Shown: positions 55,411 to 64,000, counted from the first letter of the stretch. The stretch: 64,000 nucleotides of DNA from Corynebacterium atypicum (GCF_000732945.1 NZ_CP008944.1:1603784-1667783), one strand, 5' to 3'. The notes: a model not told the origin generated them from the letters alone. Made by a program: numbers and translations.

Positions 55411-55710
55411 GGGTTCCAGGCTAATACGAGCCGGGTTCCGCTGGGGCCTGGGCCTTACTCGACCGGCGCCCGAGCTAGCTACCCGGCGAGGCGGCGTTCG
55501 CTGCGGTTACTAGAATCTCTCCCGGCGTGCGGGTTACGGGGGATCCACCGCAGCCGGGGTTAAGCGACAGGTTTCGGGGCGTGGTTCTAGAATCGTGAGT
55601 GAGGTGGGCGCCGAATTTTTAGTGGCCGATAGGTATTGTTTAAACTGACCGGCGTACGCAGGTGCACCGCCGCCTAGAACTCGCCGCAAGCGTTGCCACA
55701 AGGAGAGATC
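55411..55710 (+). promoter_or_regulatory. Region upstream of glnA
   Basis: 300 bp between the RDD start and glnA with no gene. TAAACT at about 55631-55636 with TTAGTG about 16 bp upstream is a plausible promoter, giving a leader near 70 nt. AGGAG precedes the GTG by 5 nt. I could not identify a clear AmtR box, although glnA is AmtR-controlled in C. glutamicum. Confidence 0.4.
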
Positions 55711-57147
55711 GTGGACATTCACTCGACCGAAGACGTTCTGAAATTTATTAAAGACGAGGAGGTTGAGTTCGTCGACGTCCGCTTTACCGACGTACCCGGC
55801 ACCGAACAGCACTTCACCATCCCCGCCGAGCTTTTCGACGAAGACGCGATCGATGAGGGCCTTGCCTTCGATGGCTCCTCGGTGCGCGGATTCACCACCA
55901 TCGATGAGTCCGACATGAACCTGCTGCCGGATCTCACGACCGCCCAGCTGGACCCCTTCCGCGAGTCCAAGACGCTCAACGTGCGGTTCTTCGTCCACGA
56001 TCCGTTCACCCGCGAGCCATTCAGCCGCGATCCCCGCAACGTGGCCCGCAAGGCCGAAGAGTACCTGGCGGCCACGGGAATTGCCGATACCTGCAGCTTC
56101 GGCCTCGAGGCGGAATTCTACCTCTTTGACAAGGTCCGCTACGCCACCGACATCAACCAGTCCTTCTTCGAAGTCGACTCCGAGGAAGGCTGGTGGAACC
56201 GCGGCAACGATACCAACCTCGATGGCACCCCAAACCTTGGCGGGCAGACCCCGGTGAAGGGCGGCTATTTCCCGGTCCCCCCGTTCGATCGCACCGAGCA
56301 TGTGCGCGACGAGATGGTGCGCACCCTCAAGGCCTGCGGCTTTGAGATCGAGCGCTTCCACCACGAGGTAGGCACCGGCGGGCAGCAGGAGATCAACTAC
56401 CGCTTCAACACGCTATTGCACGCGGCAGATGACCTGCAGAACTTCAAGTACATCGTGAAAAACACCGCCCGCCGGATGGGACGTACGGCCACCTTCATGC
56501 CGAAGCCGCTGGCCGGGGACAACGGCTCGGGCATGCACGCTCACCAGTCCTTGTGGAAGGACGGCAAGCCGCTCTTCCATGACGAGTCCGGCTACGCGGG
56601 GCTTTCCGACGTCGCGCGCTACTACATCGGCGGCATTCTCGCCCACGCCGGTGCGGTGCTGGCGTTTACGAACCCGACGCTGAACTCCTACCACCGGCTG
56701 GTGCCGGGCTTTGAGGCGCCAATCAACCTGGTATATTCGCAGCGCAACCGCTCGGCCGCGGTGCGGATTCCGATCACCGGCTCTAACCCGAAGGCGAAGC
56801 GCATCGAGTTCCGGGCCCCGGACCCCTCGGGCAACCCCTACCTCGGGCTGGCGGCCATGATGTTGGCCGGCCTCGACGGCATCAAGAACCGCATTGAGCC
56901 GCACGCGCCGGTGGACAAGGATCTCTACGAGCTTCCGCCCGAGGAGGCACGCTCGATCCCCCAAGCGCCGACGTCGCTGGAGGCCTCGCTGGCCGAGTTG
57001 GAGAAAGACAACGAGTTCTTGACCGAGGGCGACGTGTTCACCGAGGACCTCATCGACACCTACCTGCAGTACAAGTACGACAACGAGATCGCCCCCGTGC
57101 GGCTGCGGCCTACCCCGCAGGAGTTCGAAATGTACTTCGACTGCTAG
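55711..57147 (+). CDS. glnA: Glutamine synthetase type I (GlnA)
   Basis: ATP-dependent synthesis of glutamine from glutamate and ammonia, the main ammonium-assimilating enzyme. The protein (478 aa) starts at GTG 55711 ([12 protein letters not shown]) with AGGAG 5 nt upstream and has [10 protein letters not shown] near residue 53, the ATP region [20 protein letters not shown] near residue 265, and the adenylylation site Tyr406 in [11 protein letters not shown], so activity is probably controlled by the GlnE adenylyltransferase. The TTG 18 bp upstream is less likely. Confidence 0.96.
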   Translation: MDIHSTEDVLKFIKDEEVEFVDVRFTDVPGTEQHFTIPAELFDEDAIDEGLAFDGSSVRGFTTIDESDMNLLPDLTTAQLDPFRESKTLNVRFFVHDPFTREPFSRDPRNVARKAEEYLAATGIADTCSFGLEAEFYLFDKVRYATDINQSFFEVDSEEGWWNRGNDTNLDGTPNLGGQTPVKGGYFPVPPFDRTEHVRDEMVRTLKACGFEIERFHHEVGTGGQQEINYRFNTLLHAADDLQNFKYIVKNTARRMGRTATFMPKPLAGDNGSGMHAHQSLWKDGKPLFHDESGYAGLSDVARYYIGGILAHAGAVLAFTNPTLNSYHRLVPGFEAPINLVYSQRNRSAAVRIPITGSNPKAKRIEFRAPDPSGNPYLGLAAMMLAGLDGIKNRIEPHAPVDKDLYELPPEEARSIPQAPTSLEASLAELEKDNEFLTEGDVFTEDLIDTYLQYKYDNEIAPVRLRPTPQEFEMYFDC

Positions 57148-57228
57148 CCGCAGGGAACGCACTTTAGGCATTGGTTGCGGGGGCGGCTGGCCTTACTTAA
57201 GCTCACCAGTAAAATACACTTGCTCAGT

Positions 57229-58299
57229 ATGCAGCCACTTCCCTTCCCCGTCGCAGTCCTCGACGTCGAGACCACCGGTTTTTCTGGATGTGATCGCATC
57301 CTGGAGATCGGGATTTTGACCTTTGACGAGTCTCGGACCGAAACCGATACCCTGCACACGCTCATCCAGCCTGATCGGGATATTCCAAACACGGACATCC
57401 ACGGGCTGACTGCGAGCACGTTGCGCGACGCTCCCCTATTCAGCGAGGTCGCCGGCCAAATCGCGGCGCTTATCGACGGGCGCGTGGTGGTCGCGCACAA
57501 TTGTTCGTTTGACACTCGGATGCTGCGCCAGGAGTTTGACAGACTCGATTTTCCCTTCCCCGTGGGGCCATCAAACACCGTGGACACCATGCGTCTTTCT
57601 CACCAGCTGCTTCCGGGCGCCCCGAAAAAATTGAGCGCGGCGCTGGCTGCGGCGCAGTTGAGCAACAAGGCAGCGCACACCGCGTTTGGTGACGCCGCGG
57701 CGACGGCCCAGCTCTTTTTCTACCTGGCAGATCACGGGGCCCGGCTCACGAAGACCCCGGTGACGTTGCCCGCCGGGCTGTTGCGGTTGAACTCGGGTGA
57801 GCTGCTGCCCCGTCCGGTGCGCACGGGCCAGCCGGAGACCGACACGTACCAGCAGATGCTGGTGGCCGCTTTGGACGACGGCGTGGTCACCGAAGCCGAG
57901 CGGGAATTCTTGGTGCGCAAGGCTGGCGAGCTGGGGCTCGAGCCCGACGAGGCGCAGGAGATTCATCGGGACATGCTCGCGCGCATGGCGATGATGGCCT
58001 GGGCCGACGGCGTGCTGACTGACACCGAGCGTGAGCTGATTAAATCCGCTGCCCAGAACCTGAAGGTCAGCGACCGCGACGTCGAACAGCTACTGATCAA
58101 ACCGGACAAGGTGGTGGTGGACATCGCAGCGGGAGCCCGGGTGAGCTTTACCGGGGAGCTGACCTTGCCGCGCGACGAGTGGGAGTCCCGGGTGCGCGCG
58201 GGGGCTTACCGTGGGCGGGGTAACGAAGCGCACAGCTGTTCTTGTGGCCGCCGATCCGGAGACGAGGAGCGGGAAGGCCAAGAAGGCGCGCAGCTATAA
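57229..58299 (+). CDS. DEDDh exonuclease-TerB-BRCT protein, N-terminal part (frameshifted)
   Basis: The 356-residue frame has a DnaQ-like 3'-5' exonuclease with catalytic residues D12 and E14 (LDVETTG), D95 (AHNCSFD), H150 and D155 (AHTAFGDAA), then a TerB-like helical domain at about 205-290 with two acidic helix-capping motifs (DDGVVTEAE and ADGVLTDTE), and the first half of a BRCT domain from residue 301 (GARVSFTGELTLPRDEWES). After A324 the frame leaves the BRCT consensus (GAYRGRGNEAH). Removing one G from the G5 run at 58200-58204 continues the BRCT in the next frame. The ATG at 57229 was chosen; TAAAAT at 57210-57215 would make a nearly leaderless mRNA. Function unknown, possibly nucleic-acid processing. 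Confidence 0.8.
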   Translation: MQPLPFPVAVLDVETTGFSGCDRILEIGILTFDESRTETDTLHTLIQPDRDIPNTDIHGLTASTLRDAPLFSEVAGQIAALIDGRVVVAHNCSFDTRMLRQEFDRLDFPFPVGPSNTVDTMRLSHQLLPGAPKKLSAALAAAQLSNKAAHTAFGDAAATAQLFFYLADHGARLTKTPVTLPAGLLRLNSGELLPRPVRTGQPETDTYQQMLVAALDDGVVTEAEREFLVRKAGELGLEPDEAQEIHRDMLARMAMMAWADGVLTDTERELIKSAAQNLKVSDRDVEQLLIKPDKVVVDIAAGARVSFTGELTLPRDEWESRVRAGAYRGRGNEAHSCSCGRRSGDEEREGQEGAQL

Positions 58300-60502
58300 C
58301 GTGCCCATTATCTCCGAGGCGGAGTTGGGCTGGCTGCTAAACAATATGCCCGGAGAGCTCGAAGACGCGGCCGGCGAGGCCGCGCCGGCGGCCGCCACGG
58401 CCACCCCAGTGGACGCAACCGATGACGAGGGATTCGGTTCCGCCCCCGGGGACCTCGCGGCGCTCTTCCCGTGGGCCCAGGATGCGACAAGCGTGGGCGA
58501 GTTGACCCAGCAATGGATTACCCTCTACCAGTCAGAGCCCCTAGCGAGCATCTCCCCGCACTTGAGCATGCAGCTTTTTGCCGACTCCGTTGGCCGCTTT
58601 CCGATGCGCACCAGGCGCTGGCTCAATCGCTTCCCAAATCCGCTGCAGGCCTCCGTCGCCGAGCTTTACGATCTCCCCGGATTTGGGCCGAAGACCGTCG
58701 CGAGCGCCGTCGAGGCGGTGGTTCTCCTGGCGCTGGATGGATCGGAGGCCACCGAGGACGATGTCAACGCCGCGCACCCGCAGGCAGCGGGAGGCGAGGC
58801 TGCCGATCGCTCGGCCCTGCCGGGCGACGCCCCGGCGCGCGAGGAGCACCAGGCGGCCCCGGCAGCACCGACAGAGCTGGCAGGCCTCGAGCACGAGTTC
58901 GCCCCCGGCGCGGTCGACACTGAGCCGACGCCTCCCCAGGCGGGCGGGGACGCCGCGCGCGTGGTCGACTGGTGGGCGCTGACCAAGCAGTCAGTGGAGG
59001 AAAAGGTCGCGGGCGCTCCCGCGGCAGTTCAGCTGGCCGCCCGGCGCCTGGACGCCGGAGCCGAGGCCATCCGCCTGGGCTGCGCGCAGAAGGCCTGCGC
59101 CGAACTGAATAGGTTCTTCGGCGAAGACGAGCGCTACTTGCCGATCTTTACTGATCGAATCATCGCTTCGCATCCATTGCGGCTCGAGGATCTTGGCGCC
59201 CGTTTCGGGGTGAGCCGGCAGCGCGTGCGTCAGCTGCAGAGCAAAGTGAATTCGTTTGCCACCGAGATGCTCGCCGCGTCGGTCGCCGCCCTGGCACACC
59301 GCGTGCGTGCTCCACAGCTGCGCTCTGACTTCTTGGCGGCCAACCCCGACTTTGCCATCGAAATCGCGCCGTCGATTACTTTGCTGAAGGTGGCCGTCGC
59401 GTTGAGCGACGCGGTGCGGCTGCGCGAGGGCTTTGTTGAACCGGAAGCGGCGGCGGACGCGCTGTCCGACACCGCGGGCAAGGTGGCCGACGAGTACGGC
59501 GTCGTCTCGGCTGCCCAGCTTGCCGCCGACTGCGGCCTGGGCGAAGAGATGGACCAGGACACCTGGCGCAGTTGGGTGGAATCGGTGATGCCCGACTGGA
59601 CCTGGTACGGCGAGCACTTACTCACCCAGACCCGCTCGCAGCCGGATCGCGGGGTAGCGGTGCTCGCACTCGAGGGGCACCCGATGACCACAGAGGAGCT
59701 GAGTTTGGCGATTGCCACCGGAACCGTAACTGCGCTGGACAACGGCCTCGCCCTGGATCCGCGCGTGCACCGGGTGGCCAAGGGAACCTGGGCGCTCAAG
59801 GCCTGGGGCGGGGAGGAATTCACCACAGTCGCCCGGTGGATCGCTAATCGCGTGGATCCCACCGGCTCCGTGGCGCTGACCGAGCTTATCGCCCAAGCCC
59901 CCGAGGTGGGCATAGCGGAATCCACCGTGCGTACTTACTGCGCCAGCGGCGAGTTCACAACGGTCGACGGTATGGTGATGCGCAACACCGAGGAAGTGGT
60001 GGTTGATAGCAACCCCCAGGACTCCGCGGGCATGTACTACCGCGACGGGAGCTGGCAGCTGCTCGTCACGATCAACCACGATCACCTGCGCGGTTCCGGG
60101 TTCGCCGTACCGCGCTGCCTGGTCGGAATGCACCAGGTTTCATTCCTCGGCAAAAAGGAGTTCACCTCCGAGTTGGGCCCGCAGGAGTTACGCTTCGGCC
60201 GCACCAACGCCAGCTGCGGCACGATCCGCAGGTTCTTGCAGGCTCTAGGAGCCGGCGAAGGCGATCGGGTGTGGGTGGAATTTAGCCCCGCGGGAACGTT
60301 CGCCGTCACCCCGGCGCTGCCGCGGGTTCCCGGGCAGGCTATGGCGGAGCTCGCCAACCGCTGCGGGCTACCGGCGGACGCCACCTTGGCCGATGTGAAC
60401 CAAGCGCTCGGCCTGGCCCCCGACGCCCCGCGCCGACGCACCGTAGCCGTGCTCTACCACCGCAGGGAGGAGGACCTGGCGGACATCGTGCGCGCTCTTT
60501 AG
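58211..60502 (+). CDS. BRCT-HhH-sigma-region-4-like protein, C-terminal part (frameshifted)
   Basis: The frame begins mid-BRCT (GGVTKRTAVLVAADPETRSG, completing the domain with VPIISEAELGWLL near residue 31), so its GTG is probably not a true start and the gene likely continues from 57229, giving about 1090 residues in all. Next come a helix-hairpin-helix (LYDLPGFGPKTVASAV near residue 153), an acidic linker to about 250, a sigma-region-4-like helix-turn-helix (LRLEDLGARFGVSRQRVRQL near 323-342), two more winged-helix-like stretches (about 475-595), and a C-terminal domain with no recognised family. The combination suggests a large DNA- or RNA-binding nuclease. Nothing in the housekeeping neighbours explains it. 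Confidence 0.75.
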   Translation: MGGVTKRTAVLVAADPETRSGKAKKARSYNVPIISEAELGWLLNNMPGELEDAAGEAAPAAATATPVDATDDEGFGSAPGDLAALFPWAQDATSVGELTQQWITLYQSEPLASISPHLSMQLFADSVGRFPMRTRRWLNRFPNPLQASVAELYDLPGFGPKTVASAVEAVVLLALDGSEATEDDVNAAHPQAAGGEAADRSALPGDAPAREEHQAAPAAPTELAGLEHEFAPGAVDTEPTPPQAGGDAARVVDWWALTKQSVEEKVAGAPAAVQLAARRLDAGAEAIRLGCAQKACAELNRFFGEDERYLPIFTDRIIASHPLRLEDLGARFGVSRQRVRQLQSKVNSFATEMLAASVAALAHRVRAPQLRSDFLAANPDFAIEIAPSITLLKVAVALSDAVRLREGFVEPEAAADALSDTAGKVADEYGVVSAAQLAADCGLGEEMDQDTWRSWVESVMPDWTWYGEHLLTQTRSQPDRGVAVLALEGHPMTTEELSLAIATGTVTALDNGLALDPRVHRVAKGTWALKAWGGEEFTTVARWIANRVDPTGSVALTELIAQAPEVGIAESTVRTYCASGEFTTVDGMVMRNTEEVVVDSNPQDSAGMYYRDGSWQLLVTINHDHLRGSGFAVPRCLVGMHQVSFLGKKEFTSELGPQELRFGRTNASCGTIRRFLQALGAGEGDRVWVEFSPAGTFAVTPALPRVPGQAMAELANRCGLPADATLADVNQALGLAPDAPRRRTVAVLYHRREEDLADIVRAL

Positions 60503-60521
60503 CTCGCGCGCGTGAGCCGAG

Positions 60522-61070
60522 CTAGTAAGCCTGTCGGCCCGGTTGGCCGTGCTTGTGCCACCCGATGCGGGGGACGAAGCGCTGCGGGTGGCGCAGCTGG
60601 GCCACCGCATCGGCGCACGCCAACCGGAACCGAGGATTGGTCACCGGCAGGTGCATAGCCTCGAACCAGCCGACCTCAGTCGATTCCTCGTCGCCCACGA
60701 CGGGCTCGGCATCGGCGGGCACCGACAGCCGCAGCGCGACGTCGAGGTAGCTGGCTTTGTCCCCGTTCGGGTACTCCACCGGCCCCACGGCACCAGTGCC
60801 TAAGAACGCCTCGACCTGTGCGTCGAGCCCGGTTTCTTCCGCGACCTCGCGCACGGCGGCGACGTCCGGATCTTCACCCGGATCGATGATCCCGGTCACC
60901 GGTGTCCACTCGCTGTTATCGGCCCGCTTGACCAGGAGAATTTTCGGCGTCTCCCACGCCGGAGCGCCGTCCGGCACCGGGCGCACCACAATCGCGGTGA
61001 CGCCGGGCAACCAGAGGTGCTCGTGACCCACGTGGCTGCGCAGCTTAGTGATGAATTCTGGGGTGGCCAT
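60522..61070 (-). CDS. Nudix hydrolase
   Basis: Predicted nucleoside-diphosphate-linked hydrolase of unknown substrate. The 182-residue protein has a full Nudix box, GIIDPGEDPDVAAVREVAEETGLDA around residues 60-84 (shown here by its ends), matching GX5EX7REUXEEXGU. N-terminal residues HLWLPGVTAIVVRP form the usual first strand. It converges with the frameshifted nuclease gene and follows the hypothetical gene at 61139 with a 68-bp gap. Confidence 0.88.
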   Translation of the reverse strand: MATPEFITKLRSHVGHEHLWLPGVTAIVVRPVPDGAPAWETPKILLVKRADNSEWTPVTGIIDPGEDPDVAAVREVAEETGLDAQVEAFLGTGAVGPVEYPNGDKASYLDVALRLSVPADAEPVVGDEESTEVGWFEAMHLPVTNPRFRLACADAVAQLRHPQRFVPRIGWHKHGQPGRQAY

Positions 61071-61138
61071 CTGCCGCTTCTCCTCTGCTGATTCGACCGC
61101 GCCTTACGTGCCGCCGGCGGCGGGGTTATGTGCACACC

Positions 61139-62326
61139 CTAGCCGGCGTTGAACTCCGCCAGCCAGCTGTCGAAGTCGAACCCGCCGGCGCCGACGTTTC
61201 TTAGCGGCTTCGGATCTATCGGAGCAGAAAGAGAGGAAGGTGCCGAATGAGACGAAGACTGCCACGTCGAGGAACCCAAGGAGCTCGGGCGGCCGTCCCA
61301 CTCGGATTCCGTGTGCCGCAGAGGATTCGAGCCCGCAGCCGGCCCACCGGCTGGCTCGACCACGGGGCTCCAACTCGGCTCGCGCTCCCCGCTGCTAGCG
61401 CCGCCCATCGCGGGCCCAAAATCGCCGAAGGCCACCTGGTCACTGCCGGAAGCGCCGTGCGCGCTCAGGGAAAAACCGCTGCTGCGATCGACTCCAGCCC
61501 CGGCGGTGGCCCGATCGTTGTCGTCCTCTCGGGCCCGGCGCCGCCGGCGTCCCCCGGGGCGACTGGAGGGACGGTCGCTGGCGGGAAGGCCGAAGCGCTC
61601 TTTAAAGCTTGCCGAATCCCCACCGAAGCTGGCGGCGGGCCGGGATGCTTCCCCGTTCATCCAGCCGCTCGACGATTGGCTCAGCCCGCTCGACGATTGC
61701 TCCATTCGGCTAGGCGGTTCCTCGCTCGCCCAGCTGCTGCGGAAATCTTCGCCGGGCCAGCCGCCGGCAGTCTTTTCATCCGCCCAGCTAGACGTTGGTT
61801 TCTCCCGCGCCGCCACGGGCACGGGCTGGGACCCGCCTATCCCGCGCCACGGGCCGGTCGGGGCGGCCGAGGCGGCGAAGTCGTTGCTCACGGCCTCGGC
61901 GTGTTCTTCTACCTCTAGGCCCAGCTCGGTTGCTCGCATCGCGATCTGGCCTAAGTGAAAGTCAAGGACTTCCACCGGCACATCGCGAGCCGATACCTGG
62001 GCCACGATGCCGGTATCTTCGCCGACTAGGGCCAGGCCGATCAGCGCCGGGCCGCAGCGGGCGATCACACGCGCCTGGTCGGTTTCCGGTGCCGCCGCAT
62101 CCCGGCCCACGGTCATCGCCTGCACCGCGCGGGCGAGCCCGACGAGCTGGCCACCGCGCGCGGCAAACTCACCGGACTGGAAGGCCAGCGCGGCGTCGGA
62201 AATGTGAAGTAGCGCGCTGGACTCGTACTCCGGCAAGCGCGAGTCCAAGGCGCGCAGCACCCCGGGACGAGCGCCCGAGGCCGGGCGTACGGGCTGGTGA
62301 TACGCGCGGGAAGAGTGCCGTGCCAT
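61139..62326 (-). CDS. Hypothetical protein with low-complexity Ser/Gly-rich C-terminus
   Basis: A 395-residue protein without a recognised family. The N-terminal half (about 1-150) is folded-looking, with a stretch RALDSRLPEYESSALLHISDAALAF and RCGPALIGLALVGEDTGIVAQVSA; the rest is unstructured, rich in Ser, Gly, Pro and acidic residues, with Trp-centred repeats (SSWADEK, SSWASEE, SSSGWMN) around 180-225 and a basic patch RRRRRARED near 258. It ends in a hydrophobic FDFDSWLAEFNAG. The ATG at 62326 is a clean start. Roles might include scaffolding, but nothing shows one. Confidence 0.65.
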   Translation of the reverse strand: MARHSSRAYHQPVRPASGARPGVLRALDSRLPEYESSALLHISDAALAFQSGEFAARGGQLVGLARAVQAMTVGRDAAAPETDQARVIARCGPALIGLALVGEDTGIVAQVSARDVPVEVLDFHLGQIAMRATELGLEVEEHAEAVSNDFAASAAPTGPWRGIGGSQPVPVAAREKPTSSWADEKTAGGWPGEDFRSSWASEEPPSRMEQSSSGLSQSSSGWMNGEASRPAASFGGDSASFKERFGLPASDRPSSRPGGRRRRRAREDDNDRATAGAGVDRSSGFSLSAHGASGSDQVAFGDFGPAMGGASSGEREPSWSPVVEPAGGPAAGSNPLRHTESEWDGRPSSLGSSTWQSSSHSAPSSLSAPIDPKPLRNVGAGGFDFDSWLAEFNAG

Positions 62327-62444
62327 CGCATCCTTTTACTGTTCTCGTACTACGGTGGTTAATCCTCGGCGCACCCCGGAAAACTCCCGGGGCACACGGC
62401 GCCGACGCCTTAAGCGGCGTGCGGCGTGACAGGTTTCAAAAGGC

Positions 62445-62588
62445 CTAGTTCGGCTTGTCCTTTTCGGCCTCGGGCTCGGCCTCATCGTCCTGGTGGACCT
62501 GGTGCGCCTGAGCCGCAAGTTGATCGGCAAACCGCTCGGGATCGAACTCGGTGAAGTACTCCGGCCCGGCAAATCGTTCCTGGGGCAC
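62445..62588 (-). CDS. Small acidic protein (47 aa) after thrC
   Basis: Starting at GTG 62588, which has AAGGA 5 nt upstream, the frame encodes VPQERFAGPEYFTEFDPERF and continues as a very acidic tail ending EAEKDKPN. It begins 46 bp after the thrC stop on the same strand, so it is probably co-transcribed. The consistent SD, start and composition suggest a real small gene; no family is recognised. Confidence 0.55.
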   Translation of the reverse strand: MPQERFAGPEYFTEFDPERFADQLAAQAHQVHQDDEAEPEAEKDKPN

Positions 62589-62634
62589 AGTTTTCCTTTC
62601 CCGTAAAACCTCTGGTGGTGAGCGCAGCCTGCGC

Positions 62635-64000
62635 TCAGCGACTAAACGCGCCGGAGCCGCCCGCCACGCTGTCTGCGATGAAGTCCTTGACCACCTGGGC
62701 GTCATTGGGCAGCTCGGTGACGTGCCGCCCGGCGTCCATGATGTGCGCAAAACGCTGCGGCACATCCGGATTCTCGCCCGTGGCCTCGAAGATCGTCTCC
62801 TGGAACTTCACCGGCAAGGCAGTCTCCAGGCAGACGATCGGGCTTGAGACTTCGCTCTCCAGCTGACGGGCGACGTGCACGCCATCGGCGGTGTGGGGGT
62901 CGAGCATGACGCCGTTGTTGCGCCAGCAAGCCCCGATCGCAGCCACCCGGTCAGCGTGAGTGGAACGCCCTGAGCTAAACCCAAACTCCTCGTGCGCGCG
63001 CCGCAGATCGTCGGCGCCCAAGGTAAACCCGCCCTGGTGGACCTTCGTTCCGAAGAGCTCACGGGTCTTATCAGCATCACGGCCCAGAAGATCGAAGACG
63101 AAGCGCTCGAAGTTCGACGCCCGAGAAATGTCCATCGAAGGACTCGACGTCGCCTGCGTTTGCACGCTCGAGCGCGGCCGATAGGTGCCCGTACGGAAAA
63201 ATTCGTCGAGGACGTCGTTCTCGTTGGTCGCCACGATCAGCGTGTCGATGGGAAGGCCCATCTGCCGGGCGATGTGGCCGGCGCAGATATCGCCAAAGTT
63301 CCCGGTGGGCACGCTAAAGCTCACTTGCTTCGCTTCGGTGCGGGCGGTGACCTTCAGCCAGCAAGAGAAATAGTAGACAACCTGGGCCAAAAGCCGGGCC
63401 CAGTTAATCGAGTTGACCGCCCCGATGTGGTAGCGCGCTTTGAAATCCGCGTCCGCGGAGACGGCCTTGACTACGTCCTGGCAGTCGTCGAAGACCCCGT
63501 CGAGGGCCACGTTGAAGATGTTCGGGTCGTCGAGACCAAACATTTGAGCCTGCTGGAACGGGGTCATCCGCCCGGCCGGGGTCAGCATGAACACGCGGAT
63601 GCCTCGGCGACCCCGCATGGCGTACTCAGCGGAGGAACCGGTATCGCCCGAGGTCGCGCCCAGAATATTCAGCTCCGCGCCGCGCCGGGCAAGCTCGTAC
63701 TCGAAGAGCTCGCCCAGAAGCTGCATCGCCATGTCTTTGAAGGCGGCGGTGGGGCCTTGGGAGAGGTGCCCGATGAACAACCCGCCGTTAAGCTCGGTCA
63801 CCGGCACGATCTCCGGGTCGTCGAAAACCGGCTCGCGGTAGGCCCGGCGGGCGATCGCGCGCAGCTCATCCTCCGGTATATCGGGGACGTAGAGCCGCAA
63901 TATCTCCGCGGCTAAATCCGCGTATCCGCCCGAGTTCAGCACCTCCCGGAAGGCCTCGAGCTGCTCGGAATCCACCTGGGGGTACCGGGACGGAAGGTAG
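62635..64000 (-). CDS. thrC: Threonine synthase ThrC (partial)
   Basis: PLP enzyme that converts O-phosphohomoserine to threonine. The visible 455 codons run off the right edge, where the frame continues upstream (..LPSRYPQVDSEQ). Landmarks are ELNGGLFIGHLSQGPTAAFKDMAMQLL with the PLP lysine in AAFKD, LGATSGDTGSSAEYA, and the substrate region VPTGNFGDICAG. A GTG at 63975 lies inside the gene and is not the start. Threonine biosynthesis genes are often attenuated or amino-acid regulated, but the promoter is outside the window. Confidence 0.95.
   Translation of the reverse strand, partial: YLPSRYPQVDSEQLEAFREVLNSGGYADLAAEILRLYVPDIPEDELRAIARRAYREPVFDDPEIVPVTELNGGLFIGHLSQGPTAAFKDMAMQLLGELFEYELARRGAELNILGATSGDTGSSAEYAMRGRRGIRVFMLTPAGRMTPFQQAQMFGLDDPNIFNVALDGVFDDCQDVVKAVSADADFKARYHIGAVNSINWARLLAQVVYYFSCWLKVTARTEAKQVSFSVPTGNFGDICAGHIARQMGLPIDTLIVATNENDVLDEFFRTGTYRPRSSVQTQATSSPSMDISRASNFERFVFDLLGRDADKTRELFGTKVHQGGFTLGADDLRRAHEEFGFSSGRSTHADRVAAIGACWRNNGVMLDPHTADGVHVARQLESEVSSPIVCLETALPVKFQETIFEATGENPDVPQRFAHIMDAGRHVTELPNDAQVVKDFIADSVAGGSGAFSR

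Noticed and set aside
55411..55710. AmtR box before glnA
   Set aside because: Only single ATAG half-sites were seen, not the paired CTAT-N6-ATAG arrangement.

Overview
The window is a stretch of a high-GC actinobacterial chromosome. Its gene content and order point to the genus Corynebacterium, and the layout closely parallels the C. glutamicum dcw, qcr/cta, aceF-lip and glnA region. Diagnostic genes include pimB' and mptA (mannolipid synthesis), pknL with an Rv2175c-like partner, ltsA, a cytochrome bc1-aa3 set with a diheme QcrC, and a meso-diaminopimelate-type MurE. The species cannot be named from the sequence alone. There is no sign of a prophage, insertion-sequence transposase, CRISPR array, tRNA or rRNA.

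Layout. 1-13440, minus strand: the division and cell-wall (dcw) cluster, read mraZ-rsmH-ftsL-ftsI-murE-murF-mraY-murD-ftsW-murG-murC, with murC cut by the left edge; many junctions overlap by 4 bp. A set of 10-bp-spaced MraZ boxes lies upstream of mraZ. 13441-19000: an intergenic stretch, DUF3040 and HEPN-family genes, a GNAT acetyltransferase, the idsA-mptA pair (prenyl diphosphate and mannan synthesis) and an Rv2175c-like regulator. 19075-30119: pknL, aroG, an RNase AS/acyltransferase operon, plsC, glucokinase, pimB' and two NlpC/P60 cell-wall hydrolases. 30665-37142, minus strand: respiratory genes ctaC-ctaF and ctaE-qcrC-qcrA-qcrB. 37616-45308: ltsA, erpA-like, DUF3043, a divergent cobT-like gene, ilvE, pepA and a hypothetical gene. 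45460-53993, plus strand: aceF (shared E2), gcvP-gcvT-gcvH, lipB and lipA, which together make and use protein-bound lipoate. 54084-64000: DUF4191, RDD protein, glnA, a large nuclease-like protein split by a frameshift, a Nudix hydrolase, a hypothetical protein, a 47-codon small gene and thrC (cut by the right edge).

The genes mostly serve envelope biogenesis and division (precursor synthesis, septal synthesis, hydrolysis, amidation by LtsA, mannolipids, PknL signalling), aerobic respiration, and lipoate/one-carbon/nitrogen metabolism.

The least ordinary items are: (1) a roughly 1090-residue protein combining a DEDDh exonuclease, a TerB-like domain, BRCT, helix-hairpin-helix and a sigma-region-4-like helix-turn-helix, interrupted by a one-base insertion in a G run; (2) a similar one-base problem in a C run at the pepA 5' end; (3) a cobT-like gene that has lost key CobT motifs and stands without cobU/cobS; (4) a perfect 15-bp inverted repeat between mraZ and rsmH; and (5) several structured or regulatory leaders, including putative MraZ, MtrA and GlxR sites. 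Site assignments rest on pattern reading and remembered consensus sequences, not on searches.
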